Position numbers and translations under genes: made by a program
In this document: one piece after another, positions 1-5,977 of the stretch
Layout of the letters: each line of letters begins with the position of its first letter
How positions within the stretch are numbered: position 1 is the first letter of the stretch
NCBI GenBank assembly: GCA_030636255.1
Contig: DAOVXH010000079.1
Span: forward strand, 1-7,755
Direction: 5' to 3'
Source: Methanomassiliicoccales archaeon
GTDB lineage: Archaea > Thermoplasmatota > Thermoplasmata > SG8-5
DNA: 7,755 nt
The notes under the pieces: generated by a model
Told to the model about the DNA's origin: nothing
Database searches by the model: none
What the model saw: only the letters and a program-made list of their open reading frames with translations

Positions 1-764
1 GTGAAGACCAGTGCCCGTGTGACACTATCTTCTTTGAGAACATTCATCAAAACCGTGGATTTTTCTTGCTTTGTTTTAACATTCATCAATTGCTGGTCAA
101 TCAATTCAACTACTGGTTTTTCAGGCGTAACATCGACCCTAACAGGATTGTGAATCATGCTTTTTGACAGTTGGATTATCTTCGGGGACAGGGTGGCTGA
201 AAAGAACATTGTCTGCCTCTTATTTGGAAGATATTTGAGAATTCTCCGAACATCTGGGATAAAACCCATGTCCAGCATACGGTCTGCCTCGTCCAGTACA
301 AAAAATTCTACTTTTTCCAGCTTGATATAACCTTGATTAATGAGGTCCAACAATCTGCCTGGTGTTGCAACCAGTATATCGACTCCCTTGTTCAGACTCT
401 TAACCTGGGCATTTTGCTTAACCCCCCCAAACACCACAATCGAATTTACGTCAAGATATTTGCAGTACATGTTCAAATTTTCATAAATTTGGGCTGCCAG
501 CTCCCTTGTAGGGGTTACTATCAAAGCCCGTACAAAGCCGCGCTCACGTCTACGCTGGTTCTTGGCCAGATGCTGAATAATAGGCAATGCAAAAGCAGCA
601 GTTTTCCCTGTGCCAGTCTGGGCGCATCCAAGCAAATCTCTACCTGCAAGTAATGGGGGTATTGCCTGCAACTGGACCGGCGTTGGCACTGTATAGTCCA
701 TGTCGCACAATGCACGATGGATTGGGGTTATTAGGTTAAAATCTGTGAATTCCTTATTGCTCAT
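1..764 (-). CDS. DEAD-box ATP-dependent RNA helicase, RhlE/DeaD-like (partial, C-terminus beyond the window)
   Basis: This superfamily 2 helicase unwinds or remodels RNA using ATP; in prokaryotes such proteins act in ribosome assembly, cold adaptation and RNA decay. Translating from ATG 764 gives 254 codons with no stop before the left edge. The first RecA-like domain is complete. Visible motifs are an upstream aromatic plus Q motif (F9, PTPVQLQ at 27-33), Walker A AQTGTGKT (48-55), PTRELA (85-90), GG (113-114), TPGR (134-137), DEAD (158-161) and SAT (189-191). The phrase DEADRMLDMGF is typical of the RhlE/DeaD group. The window ends at the start of the second RecA domain (ALVF), so motifs IV-VI and any C-terminal extension are unseen. 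ATG 764 is the first possible start downstream of the TATA box, and a weak GAAGGT ribosome-binding match precedes it. The gene is divergent from the MATE transporter. The family is certain; the exact subgroup is not. Confidence 0.95.
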   Translation of the reverse strand, partial: MSNKEFTDFNLITPIHRALCDMDYTVPTPVQLQAIPPLLAGRDLLGCAQTGTGKTAAFALPIIQHLAKNQRRRERGFVRALIVTPTRELAAQIYENLNMYCKYLDVNSIVVFGGVKQNAQVKSLNKGVDILVATPGRLLDLINQGYIKLEKVEFFVLDEADRMLDMGFIPDVRRILKYLPNKRQTMFFSATLSPKIIQLSKSMIHNPVRVDVTPEKPVVELIDQQLMNVKTKQEKSTVLMNVLKEDSVTRALVF

Positions 765-798
765 AGAGAAACCTTCGATGTCCCTGCCAAGTCCAGGT

Positions 799-810
799 AT
801 TATTATAAGC
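799..810 (-). promoter_or_regulatory. TATA-like box of the DEAD-box helicase gene
   Basis: The minus strand reads GCTTATAATAAT, centred near 804. Archaeal transcription normally starts about 26 bp downstream, giving a start near 778 and a short leader of about 14 nt to ATG 764. That leader contains GAAGGT, a weak Shine-Dalgarno match. Inferred from spacing only. Confidence 0.5.
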
Positions 811-827
811 AATCGGTTAAGGCGCAA

Positions 828-837
828 ACTTTTAATT
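828..837 (+). promoter_or_regulatory. TATA-like box of the MATE transporter gene
   Basis: The A/T stretch ACTTTTAATT is centred about 27 bp before ATG 861, so the transcript should begin at or within a few bases of the start codon, that is, leaderless. It lies about 20 bp from the oppositely oriented TATA box of the helicase gene, so the two promoters are packed back to back in a 96-bp gap. Confidence 0.45.
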
Positions 838-860
838 CCCCGACCTCTCACCCTGCCCAG

Positions 861-2264
861 ATGAGCGAAGGAGAAAGCCAGACAAAGGGAGTAAAAACCC
901 TTGTTGGCGACCCCAAGAAGGCCATACTGAAACTGGCTCTGCCAATGATTTTTGCAATGTCCATTCAGACAATTTACAATCTTGTGGATGCATTCTGGGT
1001 ATCTGGGCTTGGGGCAAATGCCCTTGCTGCAGTTGGCTTATTTTTCCCGTTCTTTTTTATGATGTTGGCTCTGGCAACCGGGCTAGGCGTTGGCGGCGGC
1101 GCCGCAATATCCCGCCGAATAGGTGCCAAGGACAAGGATGGGGCAAGCAATGTTGCTACCCATACAATGATTTTCATGATTATTGTTTCACTGGCACTTA
1201 CCTTTCCATTATTATTGCTGGCCGAACCAATGTTCATAGCAATCGGGGCAGGCGAGACTCTTGAATTCACACTGGCTTACTCCAATGTACTGTTTGCTGG
1301 TGCCATTATAATTTTCTTTGCCAATGTGGCCAATGCCCTGTTGCGGGGCGAGGGGGATGCAAACAGAGCCATGATTGCCATGGCGCTAGGGGGCATAATA
1401 AACATCATTCTTGACCCGATACTGATTTATGGGTTGGACATGGGGATATCCGGCGCAGCCTGGGCCACATTGATTTCATTGAGTGTTTCTTCAGCTCTGC
1501 TATTCTACTGGCTTTTCATAAAGAAGAACACTTATGTTGATATCGCCATCAGGAAATTCAAGTACAGCAAAGAGATTGCAAAGGACATATTCAAGGTTGG
1601 ATTGCCAGCATCAGTCCAGCAGCTTTCAATGTCCATTAATATGCTGGTATTAAACATCATAATTATTGGTGTGGCAGGTACAGATGGCGTGGCGGTCATA
1701 ACCACTGGATGGCGCATAGCCACCCTGGGAATCTTACCATTAATTGGCATATCAACTGCTGTGGTATCGGTCTGTGGTGCAACATATGGCATGGGAAATT
1801 ATCGGAAGATGGACACTGCCCTGAAATATTCCATAAAACTTGGATTCATGATAGAACTGGTGGTTGCTGTTTTTATCTTCTTGATGGCGAGCCAGATCGC
1901 GGCAATATTCACCCAGGCAGAAAGCGCATCCCATTTGGCTCCAGATATAACAAGATTCTTCCAAATCTCCTGGTTATTCTTGCCAGGCGTTGCCCACGGC
2001 ATGTTGTCAGGGGCAATGTTCCAGGGCACTGGTAAGGGCATGAACGCCCTTGTACTAACATTGTTCAGAACAGTTCTAATGACACCTCTACTGGCATGGG
2101 GCCTGGCTGTTCAATTTGGATTTGGTCTTGATGGTGTCTGGTGGGGCCTGGTTATTGCCAATGTGTCTGGTTCAATACTGGCCTATACCTGGGCCAGGAT
2201 TTACATTAATGATTTGAAAAGGAAAAAGAGATTGGCAAAGAAAAAGCTTACTCAATTATCTTAA
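861..2264 (+). CDS. MATE family multidrug/cation antiporter (complete)
   Basis: This inner-membrane exporter uses the Na+ or H+ gradient to expel organic cations and other toxic compounds; the real substrate cannot be read from sequence. The 467-residue protein has the family's usual length and twelve hydrophobic segments in two halves, with a short cytoplasmic N-terminus (about 1-19) and a basic tail (about 451-467, KRKKRLAKKK). N-lobe residues known from memory for the Pyrococcus furiosus transporter PfMATE appear conserved: Q36 and D43 in TM1 (NLVDAFWVSGLG), Y140, N158, and N181/D185 in TM5 (GGIINIILDP), then T203. They sit at a near-constant one- or two-residue offset from the PfMATE numbering, so the cation-binding site looks intact. 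ATG 861 is the only plausible start after the TATA box and suggests a leaderless mRNA. The last 17 bp overlap the 3' end of the convergent HerA-like gene. Confidence 0.95.
   Translation: MSEGESQTKGVKTLVGDPKKAILKLALPMIFAMSIQTIYNLVDAFWVSGLGANALAAVGLFFPFFFMMLALATGLGVGGGAAISRRIGAKDKDGASNVATHTMIFMIIVSLALTFPLLLLAEPMFIAIGAGETLEFTLAYSNVLFAGAIIIFFANVANALLRGEGDANRAMIAMALGGIINIILDPILIYGLDMGISGAAWATLISLSVSSALLFYWLFIKKNTYVDIAIRKFKYSKEIAKDIFKVGLPASVQQLSMSINMLVLNIIIIGVAGTDGVAVITTGWRIATLGILPLIGISTAVVSVCGATYGMGNYRKMDTALKYSIKLGFMIELVVAVFIFLMASQIAAIFTQAESASHLAPDITRFFQISWLFLPGVAHGMLSGAMFQGTGKGMNALVLTLFRTVLMTPLLAWGLAVQFGFGLDGVWWGLVIANVSGSILAYTWARIYINDLKRKKRLAKKKLTQLS
2217..2245 (-). terminator. Possible oligo-T terminator of the HerA-like gene, inside the MATE 3' coding end
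   Basis: Downstream of the HerA stop codon (2250-2248) the minus strand carries T-runs TTTTTCTTT (2245-2237) and TTTTTCC followed by TTTT (2227-2217). Archaeal RNA polymerase stops at such U-rich tracts. The same bases on the plus strand are the AAA/AAG lysine codons of the MATE basic tail. Confidence 0.4.
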
Positions 2265-3795
2265 CTGTTTCTCCACCGTGCCTTGACTCTCTGGGTCGCA
2301 CTCTAACGAATAGCGGAACCTGCAATCCAGCACCACAAACAATGGCTATGCCCAGTGGCAATTGCTGAATTTCCTCGGTTGTGCCAGCAGTAAGACCTTC
2401 CACAGACGACGTGACTGCCTTTAGGTCAAGTGGATTTGTAATCTTCAGAATTATCTGGGTACCGCACTGGCTCAGGACATTCTTGTCAATTTTTGCGGCA
2501 CGCTGGGTTATTATCACCATTCCAAGACCGAACTTACGACCTTCGGCGGCTATTGTTCTCATGATTTTCGAGCAGGCAGTGGTGCCCTGCTGGGGGCAAT
2601 AATTAACAGCCTCATCAACCACAAGAAGCATTGGCGGAATAGCATTGATTTTCCGCATCTCAAAAAGTGATGTTGTAACCCTGTTGACAATAAGCTCTGC
2701 AATGTCTGGCTCTGTGCCTTTCATATTGAGAATCGTCATCTTTCCCTTTTGAACAAGTTCGTCCAGCTTGGTGCCGCGCTCTGCAAATATCTGAATCTCG
2801 TCCAGATATAGCAATTCCTGAATAAGCTGGGCATTATTGCTGTCTTCCTGGGCTTCAATGGTTCGAATAACATCTTTGAGTGAGAAGGTTGGCTTATTGG
2901 CCCGAATCATTTCCAGAACCTTTTTCAGAGCCGGAAGTGCCTGTCTTGTATTCTTAACATGGGTAAGTGCCAGTATATCTCTGGCTTCAAGATTTGACAG
3001 TGTAAATCTTAGAGGTTTTGCATCCTTGTTGATTTTTGTGTTTGCTGAAAACTCAATAATCTTATCCGGGTATCCCCTGGGAGTAACCCCAAAGGCTGCA
3101 TTGAACTCCGAATCTTCGCCAGGATCCCTGACAGAATTATATTCTCCATGGGGGTCAATAATCATGACTGTAACTTCATGTTTCAATAATTCTTCAATCA
3201 ATACGCCAGTAATGTAACTTTTTCCGCCGCCAGTCTTTGCCAGAACACTTACATGCTTTGAGACCATATCATTTATATCAAGTTGAATTTGAATATCATG
3301 GCCCATGAGCATTCCGATGTATGCGCCAGTCTTATCGTCATTTTTAATCCCAATTACCTTTATTATGAGGTCTTCCTCGGCACGCATGACTGGCGAGCCA
3401 GCCTTGAAAGGAACTTTTGGTGTCTGCAATAATCCGCGCTCATCCCGATATCCGAGAATGCTGATTTTTGCCAGGACTTTTTCCTTAATGTCCATCATTT
3501 CCCCCTGGGAAAGTAAAAGCGCCTTTTCATCTGACAGATTGGTTTTGCGCTCCATGCTGTCCACCTGGCCAAGCACCATGCCGGCAGAATCATGAGGTAT
3601 CTGGACATACTCTCCTTTTTCAATAGGTGCCGTAACACTGCATTTTAAATCGGCAGTTCCAACATCACCATAAACAATTCCAACTATGCCAGATTTATCA
3701 TATTGGCTGCCTATTTCTTCTTCCTGCGCTTCGCTGGGTTGTTCCAGGGCATCGCCTCTATCTGAAGCTGATTCATCTTCATAATCGTAGTTCAT
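2248..3795 (-). CDS. herA: HerA-like DNA translocase/helicase ATPase (HAS-barrel plus DUF87 domain)
   Basis: HerA is a hexameric FtsK/VirB4-like ATPase that pumps duplex DNA and, with nuclease NurA and Mre11-Rad50, resects DNA ends in archaeal recombination. The 515-residue protein fits the family's usual size of about 500. An acidic, probably disordered N-terminus (about 1-32) is followed by a beta-rich HAS-barrel region (about 36-165). The ATPase core has Walker A AKTGGGKS (186-193; alanine replaces the usual first glycine), IIDPHGEY (212-219), Walker B LLVVDEA (390-396, with D394/E395), AEGRKFGLG (417-425, R420 a candidate arginine finger) and the TQR sensor (430-432). The C-terminus has the LPLGIAIV...PLFVRVRPRES strand region expected of the family. 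ATG 3795 lies 26 bp from a strong TATA box, implying leaderless translation; nearby upstream ATGs are out of frame. No nurA, mre11 or rad50 is beside it here, unlike the common archaeal operon, so it could be a HerA paralogue. Confidence 0.88.
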   Translation of the reverse strand: MNYDYEDESASDRGDALEQPSEAQEEEIGSQYDKSGIVGIVYGDVGTADLKCSVTAPIEKGEYVQIPHDSAGMVLGQVDSMERKTNLSDEKALLLSQGEMMDIKEKVLAKISILGYRDERGLLQTPKVPFKAGSPVMRAEEDLIIKVIGIKNDDKTGAYIGMLMGHDIQIQLDINDMVSKHVSVLAKTGGGKSYITGVLIEELLKHEVTVMIIDPHGEYNSVRDPGEDSEFNAAFGVTPRGYPDKIIEFSANTKINKDAKPLRFTLSNLEARDILALTHVKNTRQALPALKKVLEMIRANKPTFSLKDVIRTIEAQEDSNNAQLIQELLYLDEIQIFAERGTKLDELVQKGKMTILNMKGTEPDIAELIVNRVTTSLFEMRKINAIPPMLLVVDEAVNYCPQQGTTACSKIMRTIAAEGRKFGLGMVIITQRAAKIDKNVLSQCGTQIILKITNPLDLKAVTSSVEGLTAGTTEEIQQLPLGIAIVCGAGLQVPLFVRVRPRESRHGGETVKIIE

Positions 3796-3813
3796 TGCAT
3801 CCCATCCTGTCAG

Positions 3814-3828
3814 GGGTATATATATAAC
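3814..3828 (-). promoter_or_regulatory. Strong TATA box of the HerA-like gene
   Basis: The minus strand reads GTTATATATATACCC, centred about 26 bp before ATG 3795, the exact archaeal spacing for a leaderless transcript. A second TATA-like box (ACATTTATATGC, 3843-3832) lies just upstream and may be an alternative promoter. The 63-bp gap between the two same-strand genes holds nothing else visible. Confidence 0.65.
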
Positions 3829-3858
3829 TCAGCATATAAATGTTGCCACAATGCCAAA

Positions 3859-4233
3859 TTATGTCAGGCCGAATATCAATGTCATGAACAGTAGCACAAA
3901 TAATAACCCAACACCGGAGCCCAGCAGAGCCACCCTGGTATGCCTGTCTATTTTTTCCGAGAGAAAGCTGGCTGAAAGAAAACCAGCAATTGCCACCACT
4001 GTTCCGACCCCGGCCATCATCATTCCAATTGTCCGGACCATTACAGACTGCTCTGTGCTTTCATAGCTTGTGTATGAGTAATTGCTCCTGGAATCCTTCA
4101 GTAGATGCGAACCCATGGCCAGTGTCAGCCCGCCAGTAAACAATATGAGGCCTATCAGGCAAACTATCAAAAATTTCTTTGGTATTGGACTTGATTGCTC
4201 ACTTTTTATCTCCTTATCATTTTTTCCAAACAT
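3859..4233 (-). CDS. Small membrane protein of unknown function, three predicted TM helices
   Basis: I do not recognise this 124-residue protein. It has a charged cytosolic N-terminus (1-20, with KK at 19-20). Hydrophobic segments follow at about 21-41, 66-90 and 101-122. A polar Ser/Tyr-rich loop (about 47-62, DSRSNYSYTSYEST) lies between TM1 and TM2, and a short basic loop EKIDRHTR (93-100) between TM2 and TM3. Glycines are frequent in the helices. The frame stays open upstream to a longer start at 4386, but that would overlap the divergent gene at 4346 and place this gene's TATA box inside coding sequence. ATG 4233 is therefore preferred; ATG 4287 is another alternative. It lies 63 bp upstream of HerA on the same strand with no clear terminator between them, so some read-through into HerA is possible. 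The gene is probably real; the function is unknown. Confidence 0.7.
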   Translation of the reverse strand: MFGKNDKEIKSEQSSPIPKKFLIVCLIGLILFTGGLTLAMGSHLLKDSRSNYSYTSYESTEQSVMVRTIGMMMAGVGTVVAIAGFLSASFLSEKIDRHTRVALLGSGVGLLFVLLFMTLIFGLT

Positions 4234-4263
4234 TTTATCACAAGAATTAGTTTTCTTAATTAT

Positions 4264-4275
4264 GCTATATAAACC
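4264..4275 (-). promoter_or_regulatory. TATA-like box of the small membrane protein gene
   Basis: The minus strand reads GGTTTATATAGC, centred near 4269, which predicts a start near 4243 and a leader of about 10 nt to ATG 4233. A second A/T box (CATAATTAAG, 4263-4254) is spaced for a leaderless start at 4233. Either supports the shorter start over the longer open frame. Confidence 0.5.
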
Positions 4276-4311
4276 CACTATTGACATGTAAGAAATTATG
4301 TGTACATGAAA

Positions 4312-4340
4312 ACATATTTCTACAAGCACACCCATTATAG
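4312..4340 (+). promoter_or_regulatory. Two candidate TATA boxes for the gene at 4346/4385
   Basis: ACATATTT (4312-4319) is spaced to give a leaderless transcript at ATG 4346. CATTATAG (4333-4340) predicts a start near 4363 and a leader of about 22 nt containing GAGG (4374-4377), 7 nt before the internal ATG 4385. The sequence does not decide between them. The rest of the 112-bp divergent gap holds an inverted repeat described in the findings. Confidence 0.35.
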
Positions 4341-4345
4341 CCAAC

Positions 4346-4879
4346 ATGGATTTGCCAGCAAAAAGGCTCACCAGAGGAAGTGCCATGAACGGCTTCTTTG
4401 GTTACATTCAGAAAAAATGGGGTAAGGAAGGCCTGGAGCAGTGCAAGAGAGATATAAAGCTGGAAATAGACATCAAGGATGGTGGATATTACCCAGACGA
4501 AATTCTGGTTCAAATACTGAAATGGATTGGCCGCGAAAAGGGCATGGACTATGTTCGGGAGGGCGGCAAATATACTGTGTTCAATCTTGGAATGATTAGC
4601 TGGCTCATGCGTTTTGCTGACGTAAAGACCGTGGCCAAAAGATTTCCCAAAAATTACGATGAATTATACAAGTTCGGCAGAGTTGAGGTTGACACTGACA
4701 AACCTGGAGTAATATATCTCAGGCTCTATGATGTCATAACCTATGAAGAGGCCTATCATTCCTGGCTAGGGGTATGTGAGGGTGTTTTGCAGGCATGCAA
4801 GTCCAAGGGCCACGTATCAATATCCAAGCGAGGCGACGGTAATCCTTATGTTGAACTTCAGATAGAATATGTTGGATAA
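4346..4879 (+). CDS. Unrecognised cytosolic protein, DUF2378/heme-NO-binding-like fold suspected
   Basis: This 177-residue protein has no signal peptide or membrane segment. Its layout recalls the H-NOX/V4R/DUF2378 (TIGR02265) group. It has an opening MNGFFGYIQKKWG (14-26), then a YYPDEILVQILKWIG helix (48-62). A helical middle (about 75-100) leads to NYDELYKFGRVEV (103-115), a beta strand IYLRLYD (123-129), a helix with G-x-x-x-G spacing (LGVCEGVLQAC, 141-151) and final strands HVSISKRG and YVELQIEY. The assignment rests on this pattern alone. The H-NOX YxSxR heme motif is not visible, so heme binding is unlikely and any role would be in ligand sensing or protein contacts. The first 13 residues (MDLPAKRLTRGSA) look unlike the family, and internal ATG 4385 has a GAGG ribosome-binding site 7 nt upstream, so the real protein may be 164 residues. 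The gene is divergent from the small membrane protein and convergent with the deacetylase, 6 bp away. Confidence 0.8.
   Translation: MDLPAKRLTRGSAMNGFFGYIQKKWGKEGLEQCKRDIKLEIDIKDGGYYPDEILVQILKWIGREKGMDYVREGGKYTVFNLGMISWLMRFADVKTVAKRFPKNYDELYKFGRVEVDTDKPGVIYLRLYDVITYEEAYHSWLGVCEGVLQACKSKGHVSISKRGDGNPYVELQIEYVG
4374..4377 (+). promoter_or_regulatory. Shine-Dalgarno-like GAGG supporting the internal start ATG 4385
   Basis: GAGG lies 7 nt before ATG 4385 and inside the longer reading frame. Most genes here look leaderless, so this site matters mainly for choosing between the 177- and 164-residue versions of the protein. Confidence 0.35.
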
Positions 4880-4885
4880 TTTTTT
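4880..4885 (+). terminator. T6 tract directly after the stop codon of the gene at 4346
   Basis: Six consecutive T residues immediately follow TAA (4877-4879) and fill the whole 6-bp gap to the convergent deacetylase stop codon (4888-4886). A U-run of this kind is a plausible intrinsic archaeal terminator for the plus-strand gene. No matching T-run serves the deacetylase in the gap itself. Confidence 0.45.
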
Positions 4886-5953
4886 CTAGAAACAGGTCCA
4901 GTACTGTCCCAACTCCCTTTTCAAAGCAGTCAGCATTGATTCGGTAGCCCTGTCAAGTGTATTCTCCGATGAGGATGAGTGTCTGTGTGGGGGCGGCGGA
5001 GAGAAAGACTTGTAATTTACATCAAGATTATTCACACCGCAAAATTGTGCCAGCCAACCGTATATCACAAGGTCGCCATAACCGCTAAGCATCATGTCCA
5101 GCAAGTTTCCAGATGTTTCCATTGCTATTTCTCTTACCATATTCGAGACCATGTAAAGCCCATCATAATCCAGCCCAAGCATTGTGAGTTCATCGGCATA
5201 GAATGGGTCAGAACCCCCATTACGAATGCAAAATTGTGGCTTAAATTCTCTGGCAATTGGATTTATTATTTCATTAATGGCCCTGGCATATTGTTTATTA
5301 CCAGAGAACGGAGGCATTGGAATGTTCACCGTGAACCCCTCCCCCTCATCAGAGCCAGTCTCCCAGACAAATCCCTTTCCCGGGTACAGTGTATGCGGGT
5401 CCTGATGAATTGAAATGAACAGCACTTGCGGGTCATGATAAAAAATATCCATTGTGCCGTTTCCCTGATGGGCGTCGGTGTCAACTATCATCACCCGTTC
5501 CAGACCCCGGCGTTCAGTCAAAGATTTTGCTGCAATGGCAACATCATTGTAATGACAAAACCCTTCACCATAATCGGCTCCAGCATGATGAAGGCCCCCG
5601 AATGTGTGGGCGATTTTTTCATTGCCATCAAGAAGTAATTTACAGGCCTGCAATCCAGAGCCAGAAACAAGGCGTTGTGCATCATTAGACCCTGCAGTCA
5701 CAGGAGTATCCATGGTTAGCCAGCCACCTGTCTCCCTGAGCTTTGCCACCAGATTAAGATAGTCTAAATTATGGGCTAGAAGCAAATCATCATCTATTGC
5801 CTGGATTGGAGAAATTAGATTGCATTTATGCAATATTTCAGCCTTATCTAATAGTTTGATAAATTTCTTGAACCTTGAGCCCCTGAAAGGGTGTTCCGGC
5901 CCAAAATCAAATGAACCTAATCGGTCACTGTAATACACAGGTATTTGTGTCAC
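4886..5953 (-). CDS. Histone deacetylase/AcuC superfamily Zn-dependent amide hydrolase (GTG start)
   Basis: The family removes acetyl groups from lysine side chains or acetylpolyamines using one Zn2+. The 355-residue protein keeps the full active site. Catalytic histidines are H122/H123 (GGLHHAG). The Zn ligands are D160 and H162 in VDTDAHQGNGT plus D249 in GGSDPFYAD, and the transition-state tyrosine is Y292 (SGYG). GFCHYNDVAIAA and ISIHQDPHTLYPG are also diagnostic. Gln163, where class I enzymes have His (HHGDG), resembles the HQGNG form of class IV/HDAC11-like and many prokaryotic members. The tail has a PPPPHRHSSSS linker (about 319-329) before a final helix. GTG 5953 is the only usual start codon after the upstream in-frame stop, places IPVYYSD and FDFGPEHPF correctly, and lies near the expected start for the TATA box overlapping the upstream gene's stop codon. 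The basic coiled protein ends 16 bp upstream, which suggests linked expression. Confidence 0.95.
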   Translation of the reverse strand: MTQIPVYYSDRLGSFDFGPEHPFRGSRFKKFIKLLDKAEILHKCNLISPIQAIDDDLLLAHNLDYLNLVAKLRETGGWLTMDTPVTAGSNDAQRLVSGSGLQACKLLLDGNEKIAHTFGGLHHAGADYGEGFCHYNDVAIAAKSLTERRGLERVMIVDTDAHQGNGTMDIFYHDPQVLFISIHQDPHTLYPGKGFVWETGSDEGEGFTVNIPMPPFSGNKQYARAINEIINPIAREFKPQFCIRNGGSDPFYADELTMLGLDYDGLYMVSNMVREIAMETSGNLLDMMLSGYGDLVIYGWLAQFCGVNNLDVNYKSFSPPPPHRHSSSSENTLDRATESMLTALKRELGQYWTCF

Positions 5954-5965
5954 TGGCCACCCTTT

Positions 5966-5977
5966 TGGTTTAATAAC
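5966..5977 (-). promoter_or_regulatory. TATA-like box of the deacetylase gene, overlapping the upstream stop codon
   Basis: The minus strand reads GTTATTAAACCA, about 20-25 bp before GTG 5953. It contains the TAA stop (5972-5970) of the preceding basic protein. It may let the deacetylase be transcribed on its own as well as by read-through from the upstream promoter. Confidence 0.4.

Noticed and set aside
333..653. Plus-strand open frame opposite the DEAD-box helicase
   Set aside because: Shadow frame; the minus strand carries an uninterrupted helicase with all motifs in order.
4234..4386. Upstream extension of the small membrane protein to a start at 4386
   Set aside because: It would overlap the 5' end of the divergent gene and bury this gene's own TATA-like boxes; the shorter start at 4233 fits promoter spacing better.
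4346..4879. True heme-binding H-NOX sensor
   Set aside because: The YxSxR signature and a clear axial histidine context are absent, so only a distant fold-level resemblance is claimed.
4979..5688. Several plus-strand frames opposite the deacetylase
   Set aside because: Their products show no recognisable domains and lie fully antisense to a conserved enzyme with an intact active site.
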